Shown here one piece after another: positions 1 through 6,663 of a stretch of DNA of 8,441 nucleotides; within the stretch, counting starts at the first letter, position 1, and each line of letters opens with the position of its first letter. The position numbers were made by a program, and so were the translations under genes. The DNA is from an uncultured Aquimarina sp. (GTDB taxonomy: Bacteria > Bacteroidota > Bacteroidia > Flavobacteriales > Flavobacteriaceae): positions 1-8,441 of the forward strand of contig CALGNG010000024.1 in assembly GCA_937958735.1 (NCBI GenBank), in the 5' to 3' direction. The notes under the pieces were generated by a model that was not told the origin of the DNA, ran no database searches, and saw nothing but the letters and a program-made list of their open reading frames with translations.

Positions 1-631
1 AGAGGCCGTGACCTCTAAAGAAGTACGTAAACAAAAAATAGATTTGTCTAAGTTTACAGCCATTATACTAACAAGTAGAAATGCTGTAGATCACTTTTTT
101 AGATTGGCAGAAGAAATGCGCTTTAAGGTGCCCGACGCAATGAAATATTTTTGCCAGAGTGAAGCCGTAGCGTATTATTTACAAAAATATGTAGTGTACA
201 GGAAAAGAAAAATTTACGTAGGAACGCGTACTTTTTCAGAATTGTCTCCACTTATTAAAAAGTATAAGAATGAAAAATTTTTACTACCATCGTCGGATAA
301 GTTAAAAGACGATGTACGTAAAGTTTTAGACGATTTAGAAGTAAATTGGGTAGAAGGTACTTTTTATCGTACTGTAGTAAGCGATTTATCTCATTTAAGA
401 GATGTGTTTTACGATGTATTGGTATTCTTTAGTCCTTCTGGAATTCAATCTCTATTTGAGAATTTTCCAGACTTTAAACAGAACGATACCCGTATAGCTG
501 TTTTTGGTACTTCGACTATTAAAGAAGCGGAGGCGCATGGCTTAAAGTGTAATATTACAGCACCAACACCAAAATCGCCATCTATGACAATGGCTTTGAA
601 AAAATATATAGATGAAGTAAATAAGAAGTAA
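1..631 (+). CDS. hemD: Uroporphyrinogen-III synthase, 5'-truncated by the window edge
   Basis: Cytoplasmic enzyme that closes the linear tetrapyrrole hydroxymethylbilane into uroporphyrinogen III while inverting ring D, at the branch point to haem, sirohaem and corrinoids. About 209 codons are visible, with the frame open from base 2. A GTG at position 8 could be read as a start, but the upstream codons stay open and family members have roughly 40 more N-terminal residues, so the true start is most likely outside the window. Recognisable stretches are TSRNAVDHFF early on, KIYVGTRTFSEL, FLLPSSDKLKDDV, WVEGTFYRTV, YDVLVFFSPSGIQSLFENF and IAVFGTSTIKEAEAHGL near the end. This is the two-lobed HemD pattern, whose sequence is poorly conserved in general but is well kept within Flavobacteriia. 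A hairpin terminator follows, so it ends its transcription unit. The family call is firm; the exact start cannot be given. Confidence 0.9.
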   Translation, partial: EAVTSKEVRKQKIDLSKFTAIILTSRNAVDHFFRLAEEMRFKVPDAMKYFCQSEAVAYYLQKYVVYRKRKIYVGTRTFSELSPLIKKYKNEKFLLPSSDKLKDDVRKVLDDLEVNWVEGTFYRTVVSDLSHLRDVFYDVLVFFSPSGIQSLFENFPDFKQNDTRIAVFGTSTIKEAEAHGLKCNITAPTPKSPSMTMALKKYIDEVNKK

Positions 632-654
632 TCCAATTACTTTTTTTAGATATT

Positions 655-693
655 AAAACCTTTTGGTCTGTATAGATTGGAAGGTTTTTTTTT
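655..693 (+). terminator. Rho-independent terminator after hemD
   Basis: The inverted repeat AAAACCTT (655-662) / AAGGTTTT (681-688) encloses an 18-base loop and runs into an uninterrupted T tract to 693. It starts 24 bases after the hemD stop. The stem is short and AT-rich with a large loop, so its strength is uncertain, but the A-rich left arm and T-rich right arm are in the right order for a + strand terminator. Confidence 0.6.
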
Positions 694-822
694 GGTCGAT
701 AGCCAATAGTACCTAAAGTATAAAAGAACAAAATAAGAAACCTCAACTAATAACGGCTTAGATTACCCATTCAATTTATAAGTATTTAACTTGGTGTTTA
801 GTAAAAGATAAAAGCAAATATT

Positions 823-830
823 TATATTTG
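823..830 (+). promoter_or_regulatory. Candidate Bacteroidota -7 element (TATATTTG)
   Basis: TATATTTG matches the Bacteroidota housekeeping -7 consensus TAnnTTTG exactly and lies 74 bases before the ATG of the T9SS cargo gene, after the hemD terminator. It forms the right half of a small inverted repeat, CAAATA (815-820) / TATTTG (825-830). No TTG occurs at the usual -33 distance; the nearest, at 791-793, is about ten bases too far away. The element is therefore only half supported. The rest of 694-904 holds no gene that I can recognise. Confidence 0.3.
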
Positions 831-904
831 GCTTAGTATCAATATTTAGAGACTAAATCAAAACCAAATTATAAAAGCGATAAGTCTTTTGGTATAATGT
901 AAAT

Positions 905-1801
905 ATGAGAAAAATTATAATATTACTAGCGGTATTTTTAGGAATTACAGCAATAAATGCTCAAGTTTTAATTAACGAATTTGAGCCGAATCCACCAGGC
1001 AGAGATCCTAGTATTCAAAATATAGAATTAGTAGGCACCCCTAATACTTCTTTTACAGGAGTATTGGTTTCTGTAGAAGCAGATAACGATGCGGCATCGG
1101 CATCTATAGGAAAGGTAGAGTATATAGAAGCTATTTCTGGTAATTTTGATGCAAATGGGGTCTTGGTAGCTTCTATTCCAAATTTAGAAAACCCATCGTA
1201 TACCCTAATTTTGTTAAATACTTTTTCGGGAAGTATAGGGGATGCTCTAAATGTAACAACAATACAACCAGATGTTTTAGATGCTATAGGCTTATTGGAC
1301 AATAACTCGGATGCCCCCAATTTAATAGCCGACCAATTAGGAGGTGTAAATATTATAGCGCCTAGTAGAGTAGAACCCACTTTGCTATTTAGAGATAGTG
1401 TAAGTAATGCTATTTATGTAGTAATTAATGGCGATATTTTTGATGTTAATGGAGACGATATACCTGTAACCAATTTTGATGGAGATCCTACGACGCCTTC
1501 TTTTGGTGTAGCTAATTTTAGTGCAGAAGATACGCCAGTACTCTCTATAGCTGATAATAAAATTAAAAACGCTTTAATAACTTTATACCCTAACCCAGTA
1601 AGAAGCAATAGGCGGGTAACTATAGATACTTCTTTTACGGGAGAGGTAAACATGGAGGTATTTAATGTTTTGGGAGTAAAAGTAATGGAGGCAATTAGTG
1701 TAGAGAAGGGGATTAATGTAGAAAGTTTACGTGCAGGTATGTATTTGGTAAAGTTTAAGATTAAAGAAGCTATTATCATTACAAAATTAATGGTTATTTA
1801 A
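905..1801 (+). CDS. Secreted lamin-tail-like protein with T9SS type A sorting domain
   Basis: Protein of 298 residues, probably exported by Sec and then moved across the outer membrane by the type IX secretion system. Residues 1-19 form a signal peptide (MRK, a hydrophobic core, then INA before Q20). The mature protein opens with QVLINEFEPNPPGRDPS and IELVG, the typical beginning of a lamin-tail-type (LTD) beta-sandwich. Residues 222-298 look like a type A C-terminal sorting domain: LYPNP at 227-231, VFNVLGVKV at 252-260, GMYLVKF at 278-284 and a short basic or hydrophobic end. The middle is Asp/Asn-rich and beta-predicted, with no catalytic motif. The DUF302 gene follows 79 bases downstream without a clear terminator between them, so co-transcription is possible. 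The export signals are clear; the molecular function is unknown, and an adhesive or surface-structural role is only a guess from the LTD fold. Confidence 0.85.
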   Translation: MRKIIILLAVFLGITAINAQVLINEFEPNPPGRDPSIQNIELVGTPNTSFTGVLVSVEADNDAASASIGKVEYIEAISGNFDANGVLVASIPNLENPSYTLILLNTFSGSIGDALNVTTIQPDVLDAIGLLDNNSDAPNLIADQLGGVNIIAPSRVEPTLLFRDSVSNAIYVVINGDIFDVNGDDIPVTNFDGDPTTPSFGVANFSAEDTPVLSIADNKIKNALITLYPNPVRSNRRVTIDTSFTGEVNMEVFNVLGVKVMEAISVEKGINVESLRAGMYLVKFKIKEAIIITKLMVI

Positions 1802-1880
1802 TACTAAAAAAATAGGAGTAAAGCCTATAATTATACATTTAGATGAAATAGTGTTATTAATAAAACGACTATAAAAAAAG

Positions 1881-2375
1881 ATGTTTAGAGTAATTAAAAT
1901 TTTAATAAGTATAATGATTGTTGGAATGCTATTGCCTTCTTGCAATCAAGATAAAATAAAGAATACAGTACCTATGGAAAATAATGGTTTAGTTATAAAA
2001 AAAAGTGATTTAGATTTTGAGACTACTTATGCTAATCTAAAAAATTTATTAGAAGCCAATCCAAATTTAAAAATTATTTTAGAATTGGATCACAGTAAAA
2101 ATGCAGCCTCTAAGGGTTTAAAGTTAAGACCTACAAAAATTATTGTTTTTGGAAATCCAATGTTAGGAACTCCTCTAATGCAAAGTCAACCTACCTTAGC
2201 TATAGATTTACCACAGAAAGTATTGGTATATCAATTAGAAAATAACGAGGTACAGATAGCCTATAATAACCCAGAGTATTTAAAAGAAAGACATGGAGCA
2301 GAAGGGGTAGAAGAAGTGCTAGCTAAAATTGCTAACGCTTTAGATGCTATAACCAATAAAGCTATTGGAAAATAA
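1881..2375 (+). CDS. DUF302-domain lipoprotein
   Basis: Protein of 164 residues. The N-terminus MFRVIKILI is followed by a hydrophobic stretch and the lipobox LPSC, with Cys21 as the expected lipidated residue, so it should be a membrane-anchored lipoprotein. Which face of the outer membrane it reaches cannot be told: the residues after Cys21 (NQDKIKN) are not a clear surface-export signal. From about residue 36 on, the sequence fits DUF302: GLVIKKSDLDFETTYANL, KIIVFGNPMLGTPLM at 86-100, PQKVLVY at 111-117 and the AYNNPEYL segment at 127-134. DUF302 is a small alpha/beta domain of unknown biochemical role found in many bacterial periplasmic and cytoplasmic proteins. A strong terminator lies 23 bases after the stop. 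The family call is good; no function can be assigned. Confidence 0.87.
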   Translation: MFRVIKILISIMIVGMLLPSCNQDKIKNTVPMENNGLVIKKSDLDFETTYANLKNLLEANPNLKIILELDHSKNAASKGLKLRPTKIIVFGNPMLGTPLMQSQPTLAIDLPQKVLVYQLENNEVQIAYNNPEYLKERHGAEGVEEVLAKIANALDAITNKAIGK

Positions 2376-2398
2376 AAAATAAATAAAATAAGACTTTT

Positions 2399-2428
2399 AA
2401 AAAGCCACTATTCGTAGTGGCTTTTTTT
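2399..2428 (+). terminator. Strong rho-independent terminator after the DUF302 gene
   Basis: A perfect 12-bp stem, AAAAAGCCACTA (2399-2410) pairing with TAGTGGCTTTTT (2415-2426), is closed by a stable TTCG tetraloop and followed by T residues to 2428. It lies just after the lipoprotein stop codon at 2375 and separates that unit from the DUF1800/DUF1501 operon. Confidence 0.93.
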
Positions 2429-2461
2429 GTTTGTGTATAATATAGCTGTGGAAGAGGGAGG

Positions 2462-2491
2462 TTTTGGGTTAAAATTCTAAGATATTTTTTG
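2462..2491 (+). promoter_or_regulatory. Candidate promoter of the DUF1800-DUF1501 operon
   Basis: TTTTG at 2462-2466 could be the -33 element. TATTTTTTG at 2483-2491 resembles the -7 consensus TAnnTTTG but has one extra base between TA and TTTG. The 16-base gap is slightly short. It follows the terminator and precedes the DUF1800 start by about 55 bases, which is the right place for an operon promoter. Neither element is perfect. Confidence 0.27.
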
Positions 2492-2500
2492 ATGTAGTAT

Positions 2501-2517
2501 TAAACTTATTAAGTTTA
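2501..2517. repeat. Short palindrome in the DUF1800 leader
   Basis: TAAACTT (2501-2507) and AAGTTTA (2511-2517) form a 7-bp inverted repeat around ATT, between the candidate promoter and the DUF1800 start. It has no following T run and so is not a terminator. It could be an operator or chance in AT-rich DNA. Confidence 0.3.
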
Positions 2518-2546
2518 TAGCAGTCTAAGAGGGAAACCCTGCTATT

Positions 2547-3965
2547 ATGGCTCAATTTTTTACAGAAAAAGAACTACAACATTTATACTGGAGAGCTGGT
2601 TTTGGTATTTCGGTATTGGAGTTAAAAAAAATAAAAAAGCTAAACAAAGAAAAAGTAGTTAATACACTATTTAAGAGTAATGATGTAGAGAACTTGTTAA
2701 AAACCGATGTGTCTAATATAAGCACGACAACAAAAGGTTTAACAGGCGAAGAAAGAAATGCTATTAGAAAAAAGCAGGTAGAAAAGTTAGAGGAAATTAA
2801 TTTAGAGTGGGTGGCTCAAATGATAAAGACCAATGCCGTATTAAGAGAACGCATGACGTTATTTTTTACGAATCATTTTTCTACTAGAATAGTTAAAGCT
2901 AAAATTACGTTAGACTTACACCAAACTATTAGAAAAAATGCTTTAGGTAATTTTGGAGAGTTGTTACTACAGGTTTCAAAATCTCCAGCCATGATTGCTT
3001 TTTTAAATAACCAACAAAATAAGAAAAAAAGCCCTAACGAAAATTTTGCCAGAGAAGTTATGGAGCTTTTTACCTTGGGTAGAGATGGTGGATATACAGA
3101 AAAAGATATTAAAGAAGCCGCCCGTGCTTTTACGGGATGGAGTATAAATAAAGAAGAAGGCTTTAAGTTTAAAAAACAATTACACGATTATGAAACAAAA
3201 ACAGTATTGGGAAGTACTGGTAATTTTGAAGGTCAGGACATTATTAAACTTCTTTTAAAAGAAAAGCAAACAGCCCTATATCTATGCCATAAAATGTACG
3301 CTTATTTTGTAAATCCTAAAGTAAATAGTGTCCATGTAAAAGAAATGGCTACCTCTTTTTATAATTCGGACTACGATATTAAAACATTATTAAAAACCAT
3401 GTTTTTAAGTACTTGGTTTTACGAAGAAAAAAATATAGGGGCTAAAATTAAGTCGCCTATAGATTTATTAGTAGGATTAAGCCGCCAATTTGGGGTGGAG
3501 TACGAAGCTTCTAAGTCCTTAATTTTTCTCCAAAAACAATTAAATCAAATGTTGTTTTATCCACCCAATGTGGCGGGCTGGCCAGGGGATAAATATTGGA
3601 TAGATAATTCTACTTTAATGTTGCGCTTAAAGTTACCAGCGGCAACGTTAAATAAAGGAATTATAGAAGTAGAGGAAAACGAAGTGATAATGGATAGTAT
3701 GTTGGAGGGTTTGGACACTATGAGCGGAGAGGTGAGAAGCCTGGAAAAAGGAAGCCGCTATCTAATTAGGAAAACGAAGGCGACCACTAATTGGGCTGTT
3801 TTTTTAAGAGAAGTAAAAGATAAAAATAAGCAAGAGTTAATCCGCTTTTTAATTCAGCCCAAGCTATCCTCTATAGCCCAAAAGATTTTAGAAGCCTCTA
3901 TGGAGGAAAGTGTGAAAAACTTCACCATTCAATTAGTGAGTTTGCCAGAATACCAATTATGTTAA
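2547..3965 (+). CDS. DUF1800 family protein
   Basis: Protein of 472 residues matching the DUF1800 family from end to end: WRAGFG at 15-20, FFTNHF at 106-111, the family signature PNENFAREVMELFTLG at 163-178, EAARAFTGW at 190-198, the KSPIDLLVG segment at 302-310, YPPNVAGWPG at 338-347, and a C-terminal LPEYQLC of the kind these proteins usually end with. The biochemical activity of the family is not established. The ATG at 2547 is well fixed because an in-frame TAA occurs at 2526-2528, so no longer N-terminus is possible; no Shine-Dalgarno is seen, as is normal in this phylum. There is no signal peptide. The DUF1501 gene begins 10 bases after its stop. This gene pair is widespread and suggests joint function, possibly as a complex. 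Confidence 0.95.
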   Translation: MAQFFTEKELQHLYWRAGFGISVLELKKIKKLNKEKVVNTLFKSNDVENLLKTDVSNISTTTKGLTGEERNAIRKKQVEKLEEINLEWVAQMIKTNAVLRERMTLFFTNHFSTRIVKAKITLDLHQTIRKNALGNFGELLLQVSKSPAMIAFLNNQQNKKKSPNENFAREVMELFTLGRDGGYTEKDIKEAARAFTGWSINKEEGFKFKKQLHDYETKTVLGSTGNFEGQDIIKLLLKEKQTALYLCHKMYAYFVNPKVNSVHVKEMATSFYNSDYDIKTLLKTMFLSTWFYEEKNIGAKIKSPIDLLVGLSRQFGVEYEASKSLIFLQKQLNQMLFYPPNVAGWPGDKYWIDNSTLMLRLKLPAATLNKGIIEVEENEVIMDSMLEGLDTMSGEVRSLEKGSRYLIRKTKATTNWAVFLREVKDKNKQELIRFLIQPKLSSIAQKILEASMEESVKNFTIQLVSLPEYQLC

Positions 3966-3975
3966 AACCTTAATT

Positions 3976-5169
3976 ATGGAAAGAAGAGATTTTTTAAAAC
4001 GTTCTATTTTAGCTTCGGGTGCCACATTTATACCTTCATTTTTAAAGGCTATGGAGTTAGTGTCTTTAGAGACCCTTTCCGCACATAAAAATGTAATTAT
4101 TATTCAGCTATCTGGAGGTAACGATGGGTTAAATACCATAGTGCCTATAGGTAACGATATTTATTATAAGTTGCGTCCTAAAATTGCTAAAAGCCTGCAA
4201 GACACTATTAAGATACAGGATAACCTAGCTTTTAATAACCATCTTAAAGAAATAGCCGCATTGTACGACCAAGGAGAAATGTGTGTGGTAAACAATGTGG
4301 GATACCCCAATCCTAATCGTTCGCATTTTAGAAGTACAGATATATGGCATACAGCAAGCGGTGCCAATAAATATATAAATACTGGCTGGGTAGGAAGGTA
4401 TTTAGACGCCAATTGTACCAATCCATACGAAGCTATAGAAGTAAATAAAGGATTGTCTTTGGCCTTAAAAGGCGAAAAATTAAATGGAATCTCGGTAGAC
4501 GATCCAAGGTTTTTATATAAAAACACACAAGAAACCTTTTTCAAAGGAATTGCTACAAACACTAATAACTCTATGTTAACCGAAGATAACCAAGGCTATC
4601 TCTATAAAACCATGTTAGAAACCTATTCTTCTGCAGCTTATATAAACGAGAAACAAAAAATTTATAAGACTCCAATAGAATACCCAAAGGGTAAGTTTGG
4701 TAAAAATTTAAAGCAAATAGCTAGTTTTATAAATTCGGGACTAGCCACTAAGGTTTATTATAGTTCTTTAGGTGGATTCGATAGCCATGTAAACCAAGTA
4801 GGGCAGCAAGATCGTTTATTGGAGACCTATTCCAAATCGGTAGGAGCCTTAGTAAAAGACTTAAAAAAACAAGGACACTTTAAAGATACATTAATTCTTA
4901 CTTTTACAGAGTTTGGAAGGCGCGTAAAAGAAAATGCGAGTATGGGAACCGATCATGGTACGGCAAACAATGTAACCATTATAAGCGGAGGACTTAAAAC
5001 AGCAGGAATATATAACGAGGTGCCCGATTTACAGAATTTAGACGCTAATGGGGATTTAAAACACACCGTAGATTTTAGAAGTATCTATGCTACGGTGTTG
5101 GCTAACTGGTTAGTGGTAGACGATAAAGCTATTTTGAATTCTGCGTTTAATAAGATGAATTTTGTATAA
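3976..5169 (+). CDS. DUF1501 family protein with Tat signal
   Basis: Protein of 397 residues, partner of the preceding DUF1800 protein. The N-terminus MERRDFLKRS carries a twin-arginine motif (RRDFLK), followed by a mildly hydrophobic stretch to about residue 25, so export of the folded protein to the periplasm is expected. DUF1501 motifs in order: IIIQLSGGNDGLNTIVP (41-57), PNPNRSHFRSTDIWHT (111-126), GWVGRYLD (137-144), GGFDSHVNQ (266-274), TEFGRRVKENASMGTDHG (311-328) and DFRSIYATVLANWL (366-379). The family belongs to the alkaline phosphatase/sulfatase-like superfamily, and the Asp and His residues in GGND, GFDSH and GTDHG would be metal or substrate ligands by analogy; no substrate is known. 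It lies 10 bases behind the DUF1800 gene and ends 17 bases before the stop of a convergent gene, with no clear terminator between them. Confidence 0.95.
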   Translation: MERRDFLKRSILASGATFIPSFLKAMELVSLETLSAHKNVIIIQLSGGNDGLNTIVPIGNDIYYKLRPKIAKSLQDTIKIQDNLAFNNHLKEIAALYDQGEMCVVNNVGYPNPNRSHFRSTDIWHTASGANKYINTGWVGRYLDANCTNPYEAIEVNKGLSLALKGEKLNGISVDDPRFLYKNTQETFFKGIATNTNNSMLTEDNQGYLYKTMLETYSSAAYINEKQKIYKTPIEYPKGKFGKNLKQIASFINSGLATKVYYSSLGGFDSHVNQVGQQDRLLETYSKSVGALVKDLKKQGHFKDTLILTFTEFGRRVKENASMGTDHGTANNVTIISGGLKTAGIYNEVPDLQNLDANGDLKHTVDFRSIYATVLANWLVVDDKAILNSAFNKMNFV

Positions 5170-5186
5170 GTGGTAGATCTAATTAT

Positions 5187-6401
5187 TTATAAACCAGGGA
5201 TGTTTTTTGGACGAGGGATAGTGCTTTTGTTTTTTGGAATAGATGCAATAGGGCGTAAATTATTTTGATTTCTTGATGCCGTTGTAGCAGAAGATAAATT
5301 ACCTTTTTTGGTATTTAAAGACTTTGGATTTAAAAGCCTGCCATTTATTTTTATAGGAGTATCGCTTTTACTATTATCCCGCAAAGCACTTTGCATACTA
5401 TTATGGTTGGCTCCTGTTTTGTTTCTGGCTATTAATGTTTTTAAATCGGTAGCTTTTACTTCTTCTGTTTTAGTTCTGTTTTTGTTATCTTTTTTTAAAA
5501 TTTGTATTAAATCGACCTCGGTATTATGGAGGTCTTTTGCGGTATTGTTAAGCTCTTTTTTTGTGACAAAACCTAAACGCTCTTGGATTACTTTTTTTAA
5601 TAGACCATTTGGGGAAACACCATCTATATCTAAAGGGTATAAGGTAGGGTTCTTTTTAGAGCTTACCATATTAGAGTGGTCAAAGCCAGCATTATACTCT
5701 TGATATTGGCCTTTGTTTTTTGTCATATAATTTTCCCATCTCTTGTCTAATTGAAAAGTCTTTCTAGGATCAAACCTAGGAAGAAATACACTAACATTAA
5801 AAAGGTCTTTTTTCCCTACGATTTCAGATATAGTATCTAACATTTCTTTAACAGGATTTTTGGATTGTAGGTTTTCTTGTAATCCAAGTAAATTGTTATC
5901 GCTAGGCCCTTGTACAGGATCGGTAATAATTAAGCTAATTTTTTGTACATTTTCTAGACTTTTAGCAAGATCAAAAGCTTTTGGCTTTTTGTTTTTAGCA
6001 AATTCAAAATCTTCCGATTTTTGTACTAAAGCTAAGGCATATAATTCTGTTATAAATCCCGTAACACCAGCTGCTGCACCTCTACTATGTCCACCTACTA
6101 CTAGTTCTGTGGGATTGGTAAGATTATTAAAAGTATCGAAGACTTTATTTAGTTGTGTAATTTGGGTTTCTTCGCTATAACCATTAACACGATCCATTAC
6201 TAGCCCTAGGTGGTCGCTAAAGCTTTGGGACTGTTTTCCAGTATTAAGTTTTTTTTCTGAAAGTCTATTTTCTAGTGTCCCTATTCCATCTATTGCAAGA
6301 ACTTCGACTCCAAGGTTTTTTAATTTTTTAAAATCAAGAACCTCTTCCGTTTTATTTTTTTTAGTATCGGTACCTCCATACCAAATAAGCTTTTTTTTCA
6401 T
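5187..6401 (-). CDS. Putative alpha/beta hydrolase, paralogue A (DUF2235/Tle1-like motif order)
   Basis: Protein of 404 residues, no signal peptide or membrane segment. Seen directly: KLIWYGGT (4-11) as a first strand, AIDGIGTLEN (36-45), a nucleophile elbow GGHSRGAAAG (103-112) with Ser106, LIITDPVQGP (157-166) with Asp161, NVSVFLPRFDPRKTF (202-216), and GFDHSNMV (239-246) with His242. The order GGT, GHSRGA, DPVxGP, FxPxF, GxxHS parallels DGT, GxSRGA, DTVG, the DErR region and the GxHsD motif of DUF2235 hydrolases, which include type VI lipase effectors (Tle1). That is a remote match by eye. Ser106/Asp161/His242 is the proposed triad. The last 60 residues are basic and rich in Pro, Ser and Asn, and contain the stretch PIKINGRLLNPKSLNTKK, shared with paralogue B. 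Compared with B it has an extra segment around residues 128-143. Substrate and location are unknown. Confidence 0.8.
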   Translation of the reverse strand: MKKKLIWYGGTDTKKNKTEEVLDFKKLKNLGVEVLAIDGIGTLENRLSEKKLNTGKQSQSFSDHLGLVMDRVNGYSEETQITQLNKVFDTFNNLTNPTELVVGGHSRGAAAGVTGFITELYALALVQKSEDFEFAKNKKPKAFDLAKSLENVQKISLIITDPVQGPSDNNLLGLQENLQSKNPVKEMLDTISEIVGKKDLFNVSVFLPRFDPRKTFQLDKRWENYMTKNKGQYQEYNAGFDHSNMVSSKKNPTLYPLDIDGVSPNGLLKKVIQERLGFVTKKELNNTAKDLHNTEVDLIQILKKDNKNRTKTEEVKATDLKTLIARNKTGANHNSMQSALRDNSKSDTPIKINGRLLNPKSLNTKKGNLSSATTASRNQNNLRPIASIPKNKSTIPRPKNIPGL

Positions 6402-6425
6402 AGATAAAATATTGGGAGACTAAAC

Positions 6426-6433
6426 CAAATATG
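6426..6433 (-). promoter_or_regulatory. Candidate -7 element of hydrolase A
   Basis: On the minus strand the bases read CATATTTG, seven of eight matches to TAnnTTTG, ending 24 bases before the hydrolase A start. No TTG is present at the -33 distance; that position falls inside the large inverted repeat at 6450-6493. Hydrolase B has no matching element at the same place, which weakens the call. Confidence 0.25.
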
Positions 6434-6449
6434 ACATAAGGCTTTATAT

Positions 6450-6493
6450 ACATTGGCTCTTTTAATAGTTAAGTATATTAAAAGAGCCAATGT
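6450..6493. repeat. Perfect 18-bp inverted repeat upstream of hydrolase A
   Basis: ACATTGGCTCTTTTAATA (6450-6467) and TATTAAAAGAGCCAATGT (6476-6493) are exact reverse complements separated by the 8 bases GTTAAGTA. The arrangement is inside-out for a terminator: the T run is on the inner side of the left arm and the A run on the inner side of the right arm, and no T tract follows on either strand. The right arm and its flank resemble sequence upstream of hydrolase B (AAAAGAGCTAAT at 7875-7886), but the left arm has no counterpart there. A regulatory hairpin, a protein-binding site or a small insertion are all possible. Confidence 0.85.
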
Positions 6494-6504
6494 AGTTTAT
6501 TATG

Positions 6505-6536
6505 AAACAATTAAAATTTAGAACACCCTATAAAAA
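6505..6536. repeat. Duplicated upstream block, copy A
   Basis: A 32-base block (AAACAATTAAAATTTAGA followed by ACACCCTATAAAAA) that recurs at 7900-7931 with two substitutions (C/T at 6524/7919 and A/G at 6533/7928). Both copies lie upstream of a hydrolase paralogue in the same orientation, 103 bases from the start here and 57 in copy B. The 46-base difference is close to the 44-base length of the inverted repeat found only here. The rest of 6537-6637 contains no gene that I can support. Confidence 0.85.
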
Positions 6537-6637
6537 TGATTACAGATAATATGGTTAATGAATATTTAGAGTACAATCGAAAGCCTAATAATGATGGTTT
6601 GGGTTTTATATTGGAATAGCTTTCGACCGTAGAGGAA

Positions 6638-6660
6638 ACTGTGGACTTGCAGTCCACAGT
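6638..6660 (-). terminator. Hairpin after hydrolase B, possible terminator or REP-like palindrome
   Basis: ACTGTGGACT (6638-6647) and AGTCCACAGT (6651-6660) pair perfectly around TGC, starting three bases beyond the minus-strand stop of hydrolase B. The position suits a terminator for that gene, but only TTT followed by CC comes after the stem on the minus strand, so a real U tract is missing. The stem is markedly richer in G and C than its surroundings, which would also fit a short dispersed palindrome of the REP type. Confidence 0.5.
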
Positions 6661-6663
6661 GGT

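Noticed and set aside
1015..1779. Minus-strand open frames opposite the T9SS cargo gene
   Set aside because: The + strand frame has a signal peptide and a sorting domain; the antisense frames have no such support.
1834..1841. TACATTTA as a -7 element for the DUF302 lipoprotein gene
   Set aside because: The final G of the consensus is missing and no -33 TTG is present. Read-through from the preceding gene is as likely.
5170..5186. Terminator between the convergent DUF1501 and hydrolase A genes
   Set aside because: The 17-base gap and its flanks show no hairpin with a T tract.
5308..6180. Open frames on the + strand opposite hydrolase A (5308-5703 and 5860-6180)
   Set aside because: Their translations are low in recognisable domains and mirror the codon pattern of the clearly coding minus strand, so they are antisense shadows.
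6450..6493. The large inverted repeat as a bidirectional terminator between the hydrolase genes
   Set aside because: The T and A runs are on the loop side of the stem, opposite to terminator geometry, and it lies upstream of the hydrolase A start rather than after a gene end.
6536..6619. Small + strand open frame of 27 codons (MITDNMVNEYLEYN...) between the two hydrolase genes, a possible immunity or regulatory peptide
   Set aside because: It is very short, has no visible ribosome binding site or promoter, and no counterpart beside hydrolase B. Chance is the simpler explanation.
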